This document shows, piece after piece, positions 7,647 through 15,125 of a stretch of 64,000 nt of DNA. Under the pieces are notes generated by a model, which saw only the letters and a list, made by a program, of their open reading frames with translations, was not told the DNA's origin and searched no databases. A program made the position numbers and the translations under genes. The stretch is from Xenorhabdus poinarii G6. Lineage in GTDB: Bacteria > Pseudomonadota > Gammaproteobacteria > Enterobacterales > Enterobacteriaceae. The DNA lies in assembly GCF_000968175.1 (NCBI RefSeq), contig NZ_FO704551.1, positions 992,001 through 1,056,000 on the forward strand. Direction: 5' to 3'. Numbering within the stretch: position 1 is the stretch's first letter; every line of letters starts with the position of its first letter.

Positions 7647-9768
7647 TGCAGAAACCATTCGCGACTTTTTAATCTCACTCGGCTTTGAGGTCGATGGTGC
7701 GGGCGAGAAAAAATTTAGCGCAATAATCGCCGGCGTCACCGGTAATGTACTGAAATTAGGCGCTGCCGTGGAAAGTGCCGCGGCTTCCGTCGTCGGATTT
7801 ACCGCGATAGTGGCTAATGGACTGGATAAACTGTACTGGCAGGCACAACGCACCGGCGGGGCGGCGGAGCAGATTAAATCACTGGGCTATGCGGTCAGTC
7901 AGGCGGGCGGCAGCGTCGAGGGGCTGAATTCGTCGCTGGAGAATGTCGCCAAATTCCTGCGCAATAATCCCGGCGGCGAGGGGTTTTTGCGTAATATGGG
8001 TATTCAGACCCGTGATGCTAACGGGCAGCTTCGGGATACCGCTTCACTCGTTGCGCTGGTGGGCGAGCGGCTGTCAGCGTTACCACATTACCGCGCCAAT
8101 CAGTATGCGAGCATCCTCGGTATTGATGAAAACACCCTGATGGCGATGCGTCGCGGGATTGGCGGGTATGCCGCAGATTATCAGATGATAATCAAAGCGC
8201 TGGGTTACAACCCTGCAATGGCTGCTAAACAAGCCAACGCTTTTATGGCTGAGTTTGCCCGGCTCAGGCTGGTTACGGGTTCAGCCAAAGACAAGATCGG
8301 CGGGGAGTTGGCGCGGGTTTTAACGCCGAGCGTAGAGAAACTCACCAATTTGATACTGAAACACTGGCCGACCATTGAAAAGATCATTATGTCCGTAGTG
8401 AAAGCCATTATGACGATGTCCGAAATACTCGGTCAGGTGGTCTTCCGCGGGGCTAAGGGCATTCAGGATTTAATTAGCTGGTGGAGGCAATTGGATGAGG
8501 GAAGTCAGAATCTAATTAAGGTCTTCGGCCTTGTTGCAGCGGCATGGATGGCACTTAATTCGAAATTTTTATTCTCTCCTATTGGTGCACTCACCACGTT
8601 AATGGCGGCTATGTTTCTGCTCTACGACGACTATATGACGTGGAAAGAGGGCGGGAAGTCCTTGATTGATTGGGGTAAGTGGGAACCGGAGATTAAAAAA
8701 GTCAAAGCGGAGATAAAAGAGCTTACTAAAAATTTCAAGGGATTAGCAAAAGAGATAACAGATTTGTTAAACATTGACCTCAAAAACTGGTCATTTTCCT
8801 TTGAACTGGAAAACCTGTCGAAAAACTTAGGTGATTTTAGCAAAATGCTGTCACATTTGGTCTCCGCATTGAATCATCTAAATGATGGGGAATTTGCGTT
8901 AGCATGGGATGAACTCCAACAAGCGTGGAACGGTAACGAGAAGAACAAAAAGGATGCGCTCCCAGCAGTCAGCGCCGCCGCGGAACGCCACCGTGAGGCA
9001 TTTTTAGATGGGTATTTTTACCTAAATAATAAATTGAATGAATTTCTAGGGTTAGCCCCATACATACCCGCTAAAGATAAACCGGCGACTGAAAAAGGTA
9101 AACCACTCCTAGATTCAATGGCAGGCTATTTTAACATGTTGGAGAAGAAGCTGGGCTTAGATCCCGGCATACTGCATGGTGTGGCGATGACCGAATCGTC
9201 AGGCAATCCTAATGCGATCGGCCCAACAACTAAGTACGGCACCGCAAAGGGGATGTTCCAGTTTATTGATTCTACCGCTAAAAGTTACGGCTTAATGGGC
9301 AATGATGTTTTCGACCCGCATAAATCGACAGACGCGGCGGCCAAGATGCTGAGCAGTTTGTTGAAAACACACAACGGCAACCTTGACAAAGCATTGGCGT
9401 CATATAACTGGGGTATTGGAAACGTACAAAAGTACGGCATGGGTAATTTACCTACCGAGACTCGTAATTATATCCATCGTGTTAAAAATAATATGGGTAC
9501 GTCAGCTAAAAACAGCAACTTCAACTTTGATCCACGAATGTTTGATAACGCTACTGCGAATATCAATAATATGCTGAGTCATACCGGTTATACGCCCAAA
9601 CGGTTGGAATTATTAGCCAATGTCCCAAATCAAACGACGATTGCACCTAACTACAACATCAATGTGAATGGCGTTGATTCCCCACGTGAGGCCGCAGTGC
9701 TAACCGGGGAGGCAGTTCAACGCGCTAACGCAATATTAGTGCGCAGCCTACAAACAAAGGTGAGTTGA
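7636..9768 (+). CDS. Tail tape measure protein with lytic transglycosylase domain
   Basis: The 710-residue protein begins MSNNAETIRDFLISLGFEVDGAGEKKF. It has a long helical central region, a hydrophobic part near residues 295-330 (VFGLVAAAWMAL, IGALTTLMAAMFLLY), and a C-terminal SLT domain at about 495-640. The SLT domain shows the catalytic Glu in AMTES (Glu520), then GTAKGMFQFIDSTAKSYG and LASYNWGIGNV. The tape measure sets tail length, and the embedded muralytic domain would open peptidoglycan locally during DNA entry. The start overlaps the end of the frameshifted chaperone. Confidence 0.82.
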   Translation: MSNNAETIRDFLISLGFEVDGAGEKKFSAIIAGVTGNVLKLGAAVESAAASVVGFTAIVANGLDKLYWQAQRTGGAAEQIKSLGYAVSQAGGSVEGLNSSLENVAKFLRNNPGGEGFLRNMGIQTRDANGQLRDTASLVALVGERLSALPHYRANQYASILGIDENTLMAMRRGIGGYAADYQMIIKALGYNPAMAAKQANAFMAEFARLRLVTGSAKDKIGGELARVLTPSVEKLTNLILKHWPTIEKIIMSVVKAIMTMSEILGQVVFRGAKGIQDLISWWRQLDEGSQNLIKVFGLVAAAWMALNSKFLFSPIGALTTLMAAMFLLYDDYMTWKEGGKSLIDWGKWEPEIKKVKAEIKELTKNFKGLAKEITDLLNIDLKNWSFSFELENLSKNLGDFSKMLSHLVSALNHLNDGEFALAWDELQQAWNGNEKNKKDALPAVSAAAERHREAFLDGYFYLNNKLNEFLGLAPYIPAKDKPATEKGKPLLDSMAGYFNMLEKKLGLDPGILHGVAMTESSGNPNAIGPTTKYGTAKGMFQFIDSTAKSYGLMGNDVFDPHKSTDAAAKMLSSLLKTHNGNLDKALASYNWGIGNVQKYGMGNLPTETRNYIHRVKNNMGTSAKNSNFNFDPRMFDNATANINNMLSHTGYTPKRLELLANVPNQTTIAPNYNINVNGVDSPREAAVLTGEAVQRANAILVRSLQTKVS

Positions 9769-10379
9769 TGGATATTTTATCAATGCTATTTTCTCAGAAT
9801 ACGAGAAAAATACAGATGATAGTGCCGAGCGTGGTGATTTCCGAAAAACACATGGATGCGACAGAAATCACCGAGCACCCGGTACAACGGGGCGCAGCTA
9901 TCAGTGACCATGCATATGACAGACCCTCCGAGGTCACAATGGAACTGGGTTTTGCTGGTGGGGGGTCGTTGATTGATATGTTTGATCTGGGAACAGGGGC
10001 ATCATTAGGGAAAAGTCCCAAGGAGGTTTATCAACAATTGCTGGCACTGAAAGCCTCAAAGAAACCGTTCGATGTCACTACAGGGAAGCGGATGTATAAA
10101 AATATGCTGATCCGTGCGATAGAGGTGACAACGGATAAAACCTCTGAAAACGTTCTAATGGTCACCCTGACTCTACGTGAGGTGATTATCGTGGAAACTC
10201 AAACAGCCCCGGTTACCGCACCACCTGAGAGGATGAAATACCCATTGGATACCTCTGGAGTTGCCGATAAAGGCACAAAAACACCGATAGTTCCAAAGGA
10301 AAATAAAAGTATCTTGGTTCAAACTAAAGAAGGGGGTGAGAACTTCTTTGGTGATATCTTGGGGAGGATACTCCGATGA
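9768..10379 (+). CDS. Dit-like baseplate / tail protein
   Basis: ATG at 9768 overlaps the previous TGA (TGATG); a TTG one codon earlier is less likely. The 203-residue product contains IVPSVVISEKHMDATEITEHPVQRG, AAISDHAYDRPSEVTMELGF and MLIRAIEVTTDKTSENVLMVTLTLREV, the pattern of Dit-like N-terminal domains in contractile-tail baseplates. It probably forms the ring joining tube to hub. Its stop overlaps the next ATG. Confidence 0.7.
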   Translation: MDILSMLFSQNTRKIQMIVPSVVISEKHMDATEITEHPVQRGAAISDHAYDRPSEVTMELGFAGGGSLIDMFDLGTGASLGKSPKEVYQQLLALKASKKPFDVTTGKRMYKNMLIRAIEVTTDKTSENVLMVTLTLREVIIVETQTAPVTAPPERMKYPLDTSGVADKGTKTPIVPKENKSILVQTKEGGENFFGDILGRILR

Positions 10380-10678
10380 ACATAGTTGAGATCCCGTTAC
10401 GCGCTGAAAACCAGCAATTCGATATTCAGTTAGGCGGTATCAATTACCGAATGCAGTTACAGTGGCGAGATTGCGCTGGATGGATTCTAGATATTATGCA
10501 TCCCAATAGCGAGCCAATTGTTACAGGGATTCCATTGGTTTTTGGGGTGGATATTTTAGAGCAGCATAGCTATCTGAGTTTTAACGGCTCACTGGTTTTT
10601 TATTATGATGATCCAAAAAATGAGACAGGAAAGGAAGAGTTAGGTAAAAACAACAGGCTATACTTTTTTTCATTATAA
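10376..10678 (+). CDS. Baseplate plug protein (Pam3 gp18-like)
   Basis: The 100-residue product starts MNIVEIPLRAENQQFDIQLGGINYRMQLQWRD and has a compact beta-rich sequence with GIPLVFGVDILEQHSYLSF. This matches small plug proteins next to Dit-like genes. Its normal neighbour, the hub, is displaced here by a 2.8 kb accessory cassette. Codon use becomes more A+T-rich towards its end. Confidence 0.65.
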   Translation: MNIVEIPLRAENQQFDIQLGGINYRMQLQWRDCAGWILDIMHPNSEPIVTGIPLVFGVDILEQHSYLSFNGSLVFYYDDPKNETGKEELGKNNRLYFFSL

Positions 10679-10728
10679 TTATTGTGATGGCTTGGATTTG
10701 ACGATGCTAAATTCTAAGGGATAATTTG

Positions 10729-11304
10729 ATGAAAAAACAAAATGTTTTCTTAATCATGCTATTGGCTATCTTTTTGTATTTTGGGGCTTTTAATACGAAA
10801 GATGATACCTATCAAAAAATAATGGATGCCGCGCCAGCTAGAGAACAGCAATTTATCGGTATTGTTGATGGATTTGTCAAAGAAACTAAAAGCGCAAATA
10901 ACGATATGCAAATTGCTGCTCTAAAAACAAAGCGAGTATCGACTATTTGCCATTTTTTTAGAGGAAACCTGAAAGTTAGTGGCTGGTCTGGTAAGGTCAT
11001 TGATTTAAATTCAAACAATGACGGTAAGGGCGTGATTGTGATTTCTCTTACAAAGGACATACGTATTAGGACATGGAATAACGCATTTTCCGATTCAGGT
11101 GACGATACTTTAATTAATCAAGGTACCGTATTATTTGAAAAGGCGCTTTCTCTGAAGAAAGGACAGCTAGTGTCTTTTTCTGGGTCTTTTATCCCTGATA
11201 GAGACGAATGTGTAAGAGAAGTTTCGGTGACCCAAAATGGAAGCATGGAAGACCCTGAGTTTCTATTTAGATTTAGCGACATAAGCTCATTAGCTAGTCA
11301 TTAA
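10729..11304 (+). CDS. Exported hypothetical protein, probable moron
   Basis: ATG at 10729 is preceded by AAGGGATA about 8 bases upstream. The 191-residue product starts MKKQNVFLIMLLAIFLYFGAFNT, an uncleaved anchor or signal peptide, and then has a soluble part (IVDGFVKETKSANND, then VISLTKDIRIRTWNN and GQLVSFSGSFI). The alternation of strands with a final GxLVxFSG segment recalls OB-fold periplasmic domains, but I do not recognise the family. The gene is A+T-rich, unlike the structural genes, and ends in a terminator, as expected for a lysogenic-conversion gene. Confidence 0.55.
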   Translation: MKKQNVFLIMLLAIFLYFGAFNTKDDTYQKIMDAAPAREQQFIGIVDGFVKETKSANNDMQIAALKTKRVSTICHFFRGNLKVSGWSGKVIDLNSNNDGKGVIVISLTKDIRIRTWNNAFSDSGDDTLINQGTVLFEKALSLKKGQLVSFSGSFIPDRDECVREVSVTQNGSMEDPEFLFRFSDISSLASH

Positions 11305-11330
11305 AGCCCCAAAGGGGCTTTATTTTTTAT
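11303..11330. terminator. Rho-independent terminator, convergent genes
   Basis: The hairpin AAAGCCCC-aaa-GGGGCTTT at 11303-11321 is followed by ATTTTTT on the plus strand. It ends the exported-protein gene and overlaps the stop codon of the convergent repressor gene. Confidence 0.8.
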
Positions 11331-11628
11331 CCCTTTCAAGTTTTACCGCATTTTCGGCGGCGAGCCGTGCAATTTCTTCTAATATTTCTCGTTCAACTTT
11401 AGGATCTATCTTTGATCTGAACCGCATTGTCTTTTTGTCATTGGAGTTATCAGTAGATAGTTTGATATATCCATTTACCTTATCAATACCATCTTGAAGC
11501 ATCATGACGATCTCGGTGTTCATAGAACGCCCGTTTTTTTCTGCAATTTTTGTTATTTCATCCCTCATGCCAGCGGGCATACGGACGTTAAATCTATCCA
11601 TTTCTTGGCTTGGGTATTTCTTAGTCAT
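11320..11628 (-). CDS. Arc/Mnt-type ribbon-helix-helix repressor 1 (Mnt-like)
   Basis: I start at ATG 11628, preceded by GAGGT on the minus strand; a TTG four codons earlier is less likely. The 102-residue product has an N-terminal RHH domain (DRFNVRMPAGMRDEITKIA, then KNGRSMNTEIVMML) like P22 Arc and Mnt, followed by a charged helical tail (EREILEEIARLAAENAVKLERD). It faces a second Arc-like gene across a 124-base region with an operator palindrome. By analogy with P22 immI it would be the Mnt-like lysogeny repressor. Confidence 0.75.
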   Translation of the reverse strand: MTKKYPSQEMDRFNVRMPAGMRDEITKIAEKNGRSMNTEIVMMLQDGIDKVNGYIKLSTDNSNDKKTMRFRSKIDPKVEREILEEIARLAAENAVKLERDKK

Positions 11629-11668
11629 AGTGTACCTCAAATTATAATAAATTAATCATAGCACCAAC

Positions 11669-11696
11669 TTGACATCTTTATAAATGATGCTAAATT
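11669..11696 (+). promoter_or_regulatory. Promoter for the Arc-like gene and antirepressor
   Basis: TTGACA at 11669-11674 and TAAATT at 11691-11696 are separated by 16 bases. The -10 element runs into the first of three TTGGTT-containing motifs, so repressor binding there would block transcription. Confidence 0.55.
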
Positions 11697-11701
11697 GGTT
11701 T

Positions 11702-11720
11702 TAGAACCAAATTGGTTCTA
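11702..11720. promoter_or_regulatory. Operator palindrome flanked by half-site repeats
   Basis: TAGAACCAA-A-TTGGTTCTA is a 19-base palindrome, perfect apart from its central base. It is flanked by GCTAAATTGGTTTT on one side and GCTAAGTTGGTTTT on the other. The site sits between the two divergent RHH repressor genes, just downstream of the proposed -10. Clustered TTGGTT half-sites suit cooperative binding by Arc/Mnt dimers. Confidence 0.65.
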
Positions 11721-11752
11721 TCGCTAAGTTGGTTTTATTCAGGAGACATTAC

Positions 11753-11929
11753 ATGAGTGATGAGCTACACAGTCAAAACAAAAGCTGTCCGTTCAGTTTG
11801 AGATTACCAGAATCAATGAAGAAAGAGCTGGAACAAAAAGCGGAAATGGATTTTATCTCTTTGAATTCAGCGATTGTAATGAGATTGGCGAGATGTTTGA
11901 GAGAAGAAAGATCGAATCCAGCACAATAA
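11753..11929 (+). CDS. Arc-type ribbon-helix-helix repressor 2
   Basis: ATG at 11753 has AGGAGA at 11741-11746. The 58-residue product is almost only an RHH domain: CPFSLRLPESMKKELEQKA, then ISLNSAIVMRLARCLREE. Its size equals P22 Arc (53 residues). It lies upstream of the antirepressor in the same direction, which is the arc-ant order of P22 immI. It probably limits antirepressor expression. Confidence 0.75.
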   Translation: MSDELHSQNKSCPFSLRLPESMKKELEQKAEMDFISLNSAIVMRLARCLREERSNPAQ

Positions 11930-11999
11930 AAGCGAAACCTCGAAGGCTGCAACCAACGAGGCTTCTAAAACGTTAACAAACCAACAAGGAAATAACGCT

Positions 12000-12776
12000 A
12001 TGAGTATTTTAGCACCTGCAACACAAACTGTCACCATGTCAAGCCGTGAGATCGCGGAGCTGACAGGCAAGCGCCATGCTGATGTCATCCGGGATGTATG
12101 GGTAATGTTGGAACAGCTATACCAACTCAATAAAGATGTCGCAAATTTGCGTCATGATAAAAATCAACAAGTTATCTTGATTGAAGGTGTCACCGCCGTT
12201 ATTGACAATCGAGGGTATGTATCTGAGTTCTTACTCGACCGCCGTCATACCGAAATCTTAGTCACGGGATATGATGTTGTCCGTCGTGCCGCAGTTATTG
12301 ACCGCTTATTTGTATTGGAGCAGGAAAGGCGCAATACCCCATCACGGTTACCTAATGTAAAAGAACTTGCGCTCATGGTAATTCAGGCCGAAGAAGATAA
12401 AGAACGCTTGCTACTCGAAAATAAAGGTCTTGAAGACCAGGTTTCAGAAATGAAACCAGACGTAGCAGCATATGAACGCATCGCCAAGAAAGCGAACGGC
12501 AGTATGTGTATTACTGACGCAGCAAAACATCTTCAAATAAAACCGAAAGAGCTTTTTAACAGGCTGTCTTCAATGAAGTGGATCTACCGCCGTGCGGGTA
12601 ATAAGAACTGGATTGGTTATCAGGACAAACTACAGCAGGGTGTGCTGGAGCACAAAATAAGGTCATTTACCGATAGCGAAGGTGAGGAACAAACCCGCGA
12701 GCAGGTTCTGGTAACAGCGAAAGGCATTGCGAAATTAGCTAAGATATTAGAGGTAGAAGAGGTTGAAGTGGCGTAA
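12000..12776 (+). CDS. Phage antirepressor, Rha-type N-terminus and KilAC domain
   Basis: The 258-residue product has an N-terminal pRha-like domain (MSSREIAELTGKRHADVIRDV, then YVSEFLLDRRHTEILVTGYD) and a C-terminal KilAC/ANT domain (KPDVAAYERIAKKANGSMCITDAAKHL, then LSSMKWIYRRAGNKNWIGYQD). Such proteins inactivate prophage repressors. AAGGAAATAACGCT precedes the ATG. It follows the Arc-like gene after 70 bases that include the inverted repeat CCTCG/CGAGG around 11939-11962, a place where P22 encodes its sar control RNA. Confidence 0.8.
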   Translation: MSILAPATQTVTMSSREIAELTGKRHADVIRDVWVMLEQLYQLNKDVANLRHDKNQQVILIEGVTAVIDNRGYVSEFLLDRRHTEILVTGYDVVRRAAVIDRLFVLEQERRNTPSRLPNVKELALMVIQAEEDKERLLLENKGLEDQVSEMKPDVAAYERIAKKANGSMCITDAAKHLQIKPKELFNRLSSMKWIYRRAGNKNWIGYQDKLQQGVLEHKIRSFTDSEGEEQTREQVLVTAKGIAKLAKILEVEEVEVA

Positions 12777-12904
12777 ACGTCGAGTCTAGTAACATATATA
12801 ACTAATTTAACAGTGGTTTTTAGTATTAACAATAAGCAATTACTCTTTATTAGGGTGCCAATAGTTTAATATTCGAGGCGGTTCGCAGTTTAAAATAAAC
12901 TGCC

Positions 12905-12932
12905 TTTACAAAAAGTTACAATCACGTAATAA
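12905..12932 (+). promoter_or_regulatory. Candidate promoter for the 88-residue gene and mini-CRISPR
   Basis: TTTACA at 12905-12910 and TAATAA at 12927-12932 are 16 bases apart. It is the best sigma-70-like pair between the antirepressor stop and the next gene. It would transcribe through the GAAGCCC hairpin into the small gene and the CRISPR repeats. Confidence 0.4.
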
Positions 12933-12952
12933 ATAGAGTCACGTTAAACGTC

Positions 12953-12991
12953 GAAGCCCCCCGAACTAGTCACAATAGTCTGGAGGGCTTC
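12953..12991 (+). terminator. Long hairpin, possible terminator or attenuator
   Basis: GAAGCCC at 12953-12959 pairs with GGGCTTC at 12985-12991, with an inner ACTA/TAGT stem. It is followed by TGGTAAAA rather than a T-run, so it may regulate rather than terminate. It lies between the candidate promoter and the small gene. Confidence 0.45.
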
Positions 12992-13031
12992 TGGTAAAAC
13001 AGTCTACAGCCTAGTGTGAGGGATATAGACA

Positions 13032-13298
13032 ATGTCTATTATATCAGTTAATGAAACTTGTAACGCAAATACAGTTAAAACAGATGTTCAAATTTATGAA
13101 GACGCTCAAAGTAGCGCCTCTTCAAACGAGATGAATGGTAAAGTTTTAGTTGATGCCGAAGCCTATTGGCGGTTACGCAAAGATCTACTTGCTACTCAAA
13201 AAATTATAGACGAGTTGCTTAACAGGATGCGTTTTATCCATGGTGGCAGCAGCATAGCTGAACACGATTACCCTATACATGAAGTGCTATTGCGTTAA
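13032..13298 (+). CDS. Small hypothetical phage protein upstream of mini-CRISPR
   Basis: This encodes 88 residues preceded by GTGAGGGATATAGACA. It has an N-terminal Ser/Thr/Asn-rich part, then a helical stretch (LVDAEAYWRLRKDLLATQKIIDELLNRMRF). I do not recognise a family. Its stop codon lies four bases before the first CRISPR repeat, so gene and array probably share a transcript. In length and acidic-helical character it is the kind of protein found in phage accessory loci, including anti-CRISPR loci, but nothing in the sequence demonstrates such a function. Confidence 0.5.
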   Translation: MSIISVNETCNANTVKTDVQIYEDAQSSASSNEMNGKVLVDAEAYWRLRKDLLATQKIIDELLNRMRFIHGGSSIAEHDYPIHEVLLR

Positions 13299-13302
13299 AA
13301 AT

Positions 13303-13392
13303 AAGTTCCCCGCGCACGCGGGGATGAACCGCTCATCTAAATATTCATTGATAGCGCGTTTAAAAGTTCCCCGCGCACGCGGGGATGAACCG
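13303..13392 (+). CRISPR. Type I-E mini-CRISPR, two repeats and one spacer, in the prophage
   Basis: Two identical 29-base repeats lie at 13303-13331 and 13364-13392. Each contains the palindrome CCCCGCGCACGCGGGG followed by ATGAACCG, the hallmark of the type I-E repeat cut by Cas6e. They flank one 32-base spacer (13332-13363). The 29 + 32 spacing is exactly that of type I-E arrays. No cas gene and no AT-rich leader is present in the window. A terminator follows at 13432. Xenorhabdus nematophila nilD is a published solitary crRNA locus with the same kind of layout; whether this spacer is related cannot be judged here. Confidence 0.9.
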
Positions 13393-13431
13393 ATTCAACT
13401 AGTTACACGCATTTATAATGCAAACACACTC

Positions 13432-13456
13432 AACCCGCTTCGGCGGGTTTTTCTTT
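13432..13456 (+). terminator. Rho-independent terminator after the mini-CRISPR
   Basis: AACCCGC-ttcg-GCGGGTT is followed by TTTCTTTT. It lies 39 bases after the second repeat and separates the accessory cassette from the hub gene. Confidence 0.85.
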
Positions 13457-13470
13457 TATATGGAGTCACT

Positions 13471-14424
13471 ATGTCAAAACAATGGCTTCGTGAATGCAGC
13501 CTGATTGTCGCAGACGAACACGGTGCGGGTATCGACCTATCTGAACTGAAAATAAAGTTCAATATTACCCGACCGTCATTCGCATACCCTGCGACCGGCA
13601 TTTTCAAAGTCTATAACCTCAACGCTGAAACCAGTGCGAAGCTCCGACAGCATGAATATAAAATTGTGCGGTTCTGCGCGGGTTATCAGGGTAATGCGGG
13701 ACAGATATTTTCTGGTCAGATTCAGTACACCTATACCGGGCGTGACAGCCCGACAGATACCTATGTTGTGATACAGGCGCAGGACGGTGATCAGACGTAC
13801 AACGATGCAGTGATCAATGCCACGATATCGGCGGGTTACACACAAGAGGATGTTGACCGGTTACTGATGCGGGATATTGAGAAATACGGAGTAGTCGCCG
13901 GACTCCGGCCGGAATTCCAAAAGACCGTGGCTCCACGAGGCAAGGTTCTGTTCGGGATGCACCGCGACGAACTCAGCATACTGGCAAAACAAAATAATGC
14001 CGAATGGCGCTATGAAGACGGGCAGTGCCATATTATTCCCAAACGGACCTACCTGACAGAGGCGGTGGTACTGACCTATAAAACCGGGTTAATTGGAATG
14101 CCGGAGCAGACCATCGGCGGCGGGATCAATGTTAAATGTCTCATCAACCCCAAAATCAGACCGGGGACATTAATCCGGTTGGATAACGACTCGATTAATA
14201 TGGCGGGGTTATCCACGGGTGGCATTGCGAAGGGCGACAGCAATGCGGGGTCACGGGAACTGCCGGCACCCATTGATGCAGACGGCGATTATATCGTTAT
14301 CAACGTTAACTATTTCGGTGATACCCGCGAGACCCTGTACTACATGGAATTGATTTGTGTGGCGAAGAGCGACCAGACATTAATGAATCAATCAGCACTA
14401 TCGACAGATATGAGGCAACTATGA
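13471..14424 (+). CDS. Baseplate hub protein
   Basis: I start at ATG 13471, with GGAG at 13462-13465. The frame is open back to 13279, but that part translates the CRISPR repeats and the terminator. The 317-residue product begins MSKQWLRECSLIVADEHG, followed by LSELKIKFNITRP, TGIFKVYNLN and IFSGQIQYTYTG, typical of hub proteins (gp27/gpD-like) that connect tube and spike. Its TGA overlaps the ATG of the spike gene. Confidence 0.7.
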   Translation: MSKQWLRECSLIVADEHGAGIDLSELKIKFNITRPSFAYPATGIFKVYNLNAETSAKLRQHEYKIVRFCAGYQGNAGQIFSGQIQYTYTGRDSPTDTYVVIQAQDGDQTYNDAVINATISAGYTQEDVDRLLMRDIEKYGVVAGLRPEFQKTVAPRGKVLFGMHRDELSILAKQNNAEWRYEDGQCHIIPKRTYLTEAVVLTYKTGLIGMPEQTIGGGINVKCLINPKIRPGTLIRLDNDSINMAGLSTGGIAKGDSNAGSRELPAPIDADGDYIVINVNYFGDTRETLYYMELICVAKSDQTLMNQSALSTDMRQL

Positions 14425-15125
14425 TCACTCACCATGAACGAATTAACCAGCCCGAAACGCCGTTTTTAGCCATGCAGTCGGCGATCAGTGCCGGGTTATA
14501 TGTGGCACTCCCCTGTATTATTCAGTCATTTAATGCCAGTGCGGTGACCGTGACCGCGCAGCCTGCGATACGCTGGTCAGTCACTAACAGTGAAGGTAAG
14601 ACTGAATCCGTTGCATTACCGTTGCTGGTGGATGTACCAGTGATTTTCCCTCGTGGCGGCGGTGTCACATTGACATTTCCCGTTAAATCAGGGGACGAGT
14701 GTCTGGTGATTTTCGCTGACCGTTGCATCGATTACTGGTGGCAGAACGGTGGTATACAGGAGCCGGTAGACCCGCGTCAGCACAATTTATCGGATGGGTT
14801 CGCGATTGTGGGGCCTCAGTCTCAGGCGCGGAAAATCAGCAACATCAGTACCTATTCTGCCCAACTGCGCACGGATGACGGCGCGGCATTTATTGAACTG
14901 ACACCGGGTAGCCACAATATTACGCTCATTACCCCTGGCAAACTGACCGCCACGGCTGACAATGGAACGGAAATCACCTCCCCTGAAATCGTGCTCAACG
15001 GCAATGTCACCATTAATGGCCCGGTGACAGTGAAAAATGATGTCACCGCAGGCGGTATCAGTCTGATGAAACACCGACACGGTGGTGTACGAACAGGTGA
15101 CGGCACGACAGGAGGGCCACGATGA
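14421..15125 (+). CDS. Membrane-puncturing spike, Gp138-like
   Basis: ATG at 14421 overlaps the previous stop. The 234-residue product has an N-terminal OB-like Gp138 domain (VALPCIIQSFNASAVTVTAQPAI, then YWWQNGGIQEPVDPRQHNLSDGFAIVG) and a C-terminal beta-helical spike (GSHNITLITPGKLTATADNG, VNGPVTVKNDV-like repeats). It ends with MKHRHGGVRTGDGTTGGPR, whose HxH is the known metal-binding tip of phage spikes. It pierces the outer membrane after sheath contraction. Confidence 0.82.
   Translation: MITHHERINQPETPFLAMQSAISAGLYVALPCIIQSFNASAVTVTAQPAIRWSVTNSEGKTESVALPLLVDVPVIFPRGGGVTLTFPVKSGDECLVIFADRCIDYWWQNGGIQEPVDPRQHNLSDGFAIVGPQSQARKISNISTYSAQLRTDDGAAFIELTPGSHNITLITPGKLTATADNGTEITSPEIVLNGNVTINGPVTVKNDVTAGGISLMKHRHGGVRTGDGTTGGPR

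Noticed and set aside
13279..13470. Upstream extension of the hub gene frame through the CRISPR repeats (FPAHAGMNR, PRARGDEP).
   Set aside because: It translates repeats and a terminator; the hub family start is MSKQWLREC at 13471 with its own ribosome site.
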